In this document: positions 5,414 through 5,673 of the stretch, piece after piece
Layout of the letters: every line of letters begins with the position of its first letter
How positions within the stretch are numbered: the first letter of the stretch is position 1
Assembly (NCBI GenBank): GCA_025457845.1
Contig: JALOTO010000101.1
Coordinates: 1-5,673, forward strand
Direction: 5' to 3'
Origin: Thermoplasmata archaeon
GTDB lineage: Archaea; Thermoplasmatota; Thermoplasmata; UBA10834
DNA length: 5,673 bases
The notes under the pieces: generated by a model
Databases searched by the model: none
Told to the model about the DNA's origin: nothing
What the model saw: only the letters and a program-made list of their open reading frames with translations
Translations under genes and position numbers: made by a program

Positions 5414-5673
5414 GCACAGTGCGGAGACTAGTGCAGGCGGACGGGGCGCCGGCGCCGGTCGGACCATACTCGCACGCGGTCGTCGTCGGCGAGACGGTCT
5501 ACTGCTCCGGGCAGCTGGGGATAGACCCTTCGACGAATGCGTTCGCGGGCCCCGATGTCGCGGCGCAGACCGATAGGGCCCTCCAGAATCTCTCTGAGGT
5601 GCTGTCGGCGGCCGGATCGAGCATGAGCGATGTGGCGAAGGCCACGGTGTTCCTTGTCGACATGGGGGACTTC
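5410..5673 (+). CDS. RidA/YjgF/UK114 family protein, 3' end outside the window
   Basis: The first 88 residues of a RidA-family protein; full members have about 125-130, so some 40 are missing. Typical features are the start MSTVRRLVQADGAPAPVGPYSHAV (given by its key GPYSHAV at 18-24), CSGQLGIDP (32-40), an amphipathic helix with QTDRALQNLSEVLSAAG (53-69) and DVAKATVFLVDMGDF (74-88). RidA proteins form trimers and hydrolyse reactive enamine/imine intermediates such as 2-aminoacrylate to ketoacids and ammonia. The active-site arginine (Arg105 in E. coli RidA) falls beyond the window, so a true deaminase cannot be told from other RidA subgroups. The start is fixed by the ATGA overlap with the amidohydrolase and a strong SD. 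The pairing suggests removal of an unstable product or side product of the upstream enzyme (inference). Confidence 0.92.
   Translation, partial: MSTVRRLVQADGAPAPVGPYSHAVVVGETVYCSGQLGIDPSTNAFAGPDVAAQTDRALQNLSEVLSAAGSSMSDVAKATVFLVDMGDF

Overview
The window looks archaeal, most likely from a GC-rich euryarchaeon of the Thermoplasmatota type; that lineage call is an inference from gene content and was not tested by search. The signs are TATA-like boxes about 25-30 bases ahead of several starts, a mixture of apparently leaderless genes and genes with strong Shine-Dalgarno (SD) sites, heavy use of AGG for arginine, a standalone DUF123/Uri-type GIY-YIG protein, a DUF1614 membrane protein and a Ras/Rab-like small GTPase.

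Left part (1-2555). A DUF123 GIY-YIG nuclease-like protein (141-584) is followed after 33 bases by a DUF1614 multi-pass membrane protein (618-1445), both on +. An MFS transporter of the fosmidomycin-resistance-like type (2555-1389) faces them on -, and its 3' end overlaps the DUF1614 gene by 57 bases.

Middle part (2556-3231). This stretch of about 675 bases has no long convincing gene. It does carry two very small minus-strand ORFs: 21 codons at 2930-2865 (a CxxC motif plus a lysine-rich tail) and 31 codons at 2816-2721 (Arg/Lys-rich). Each is preceded at 7-8 bases by the same 10-mer AGGAGGAACA, which contains a perfect SD site. I regard them as real, probably co-transcribed small genes, and they are the most novel item here. 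The rest of the gap holds short inverted repeats and a GC-rich block, none of which I can name.

Right part (3232-5673, all +). A Ras/Rab-like GTPase most likely starts at a TTG at 3232, supported by a TATA box and an SD. It is followed by a YtcJ-type metal-dependent amidohydrolase (about 3839-5413). The amidohydrolase is translationally coupled through an ATGA overlap and an SD to a RidA/YjgF-family protein that runs off the window end. The last two probably form an operon in which a hydrolase or deaminase is paired with an enamine/imine-clearing partner. No functional link between the GTPase and its neighbours can be shown from the sequence. I saw no mobile element, CRISPR array, tRNA or rRNA.
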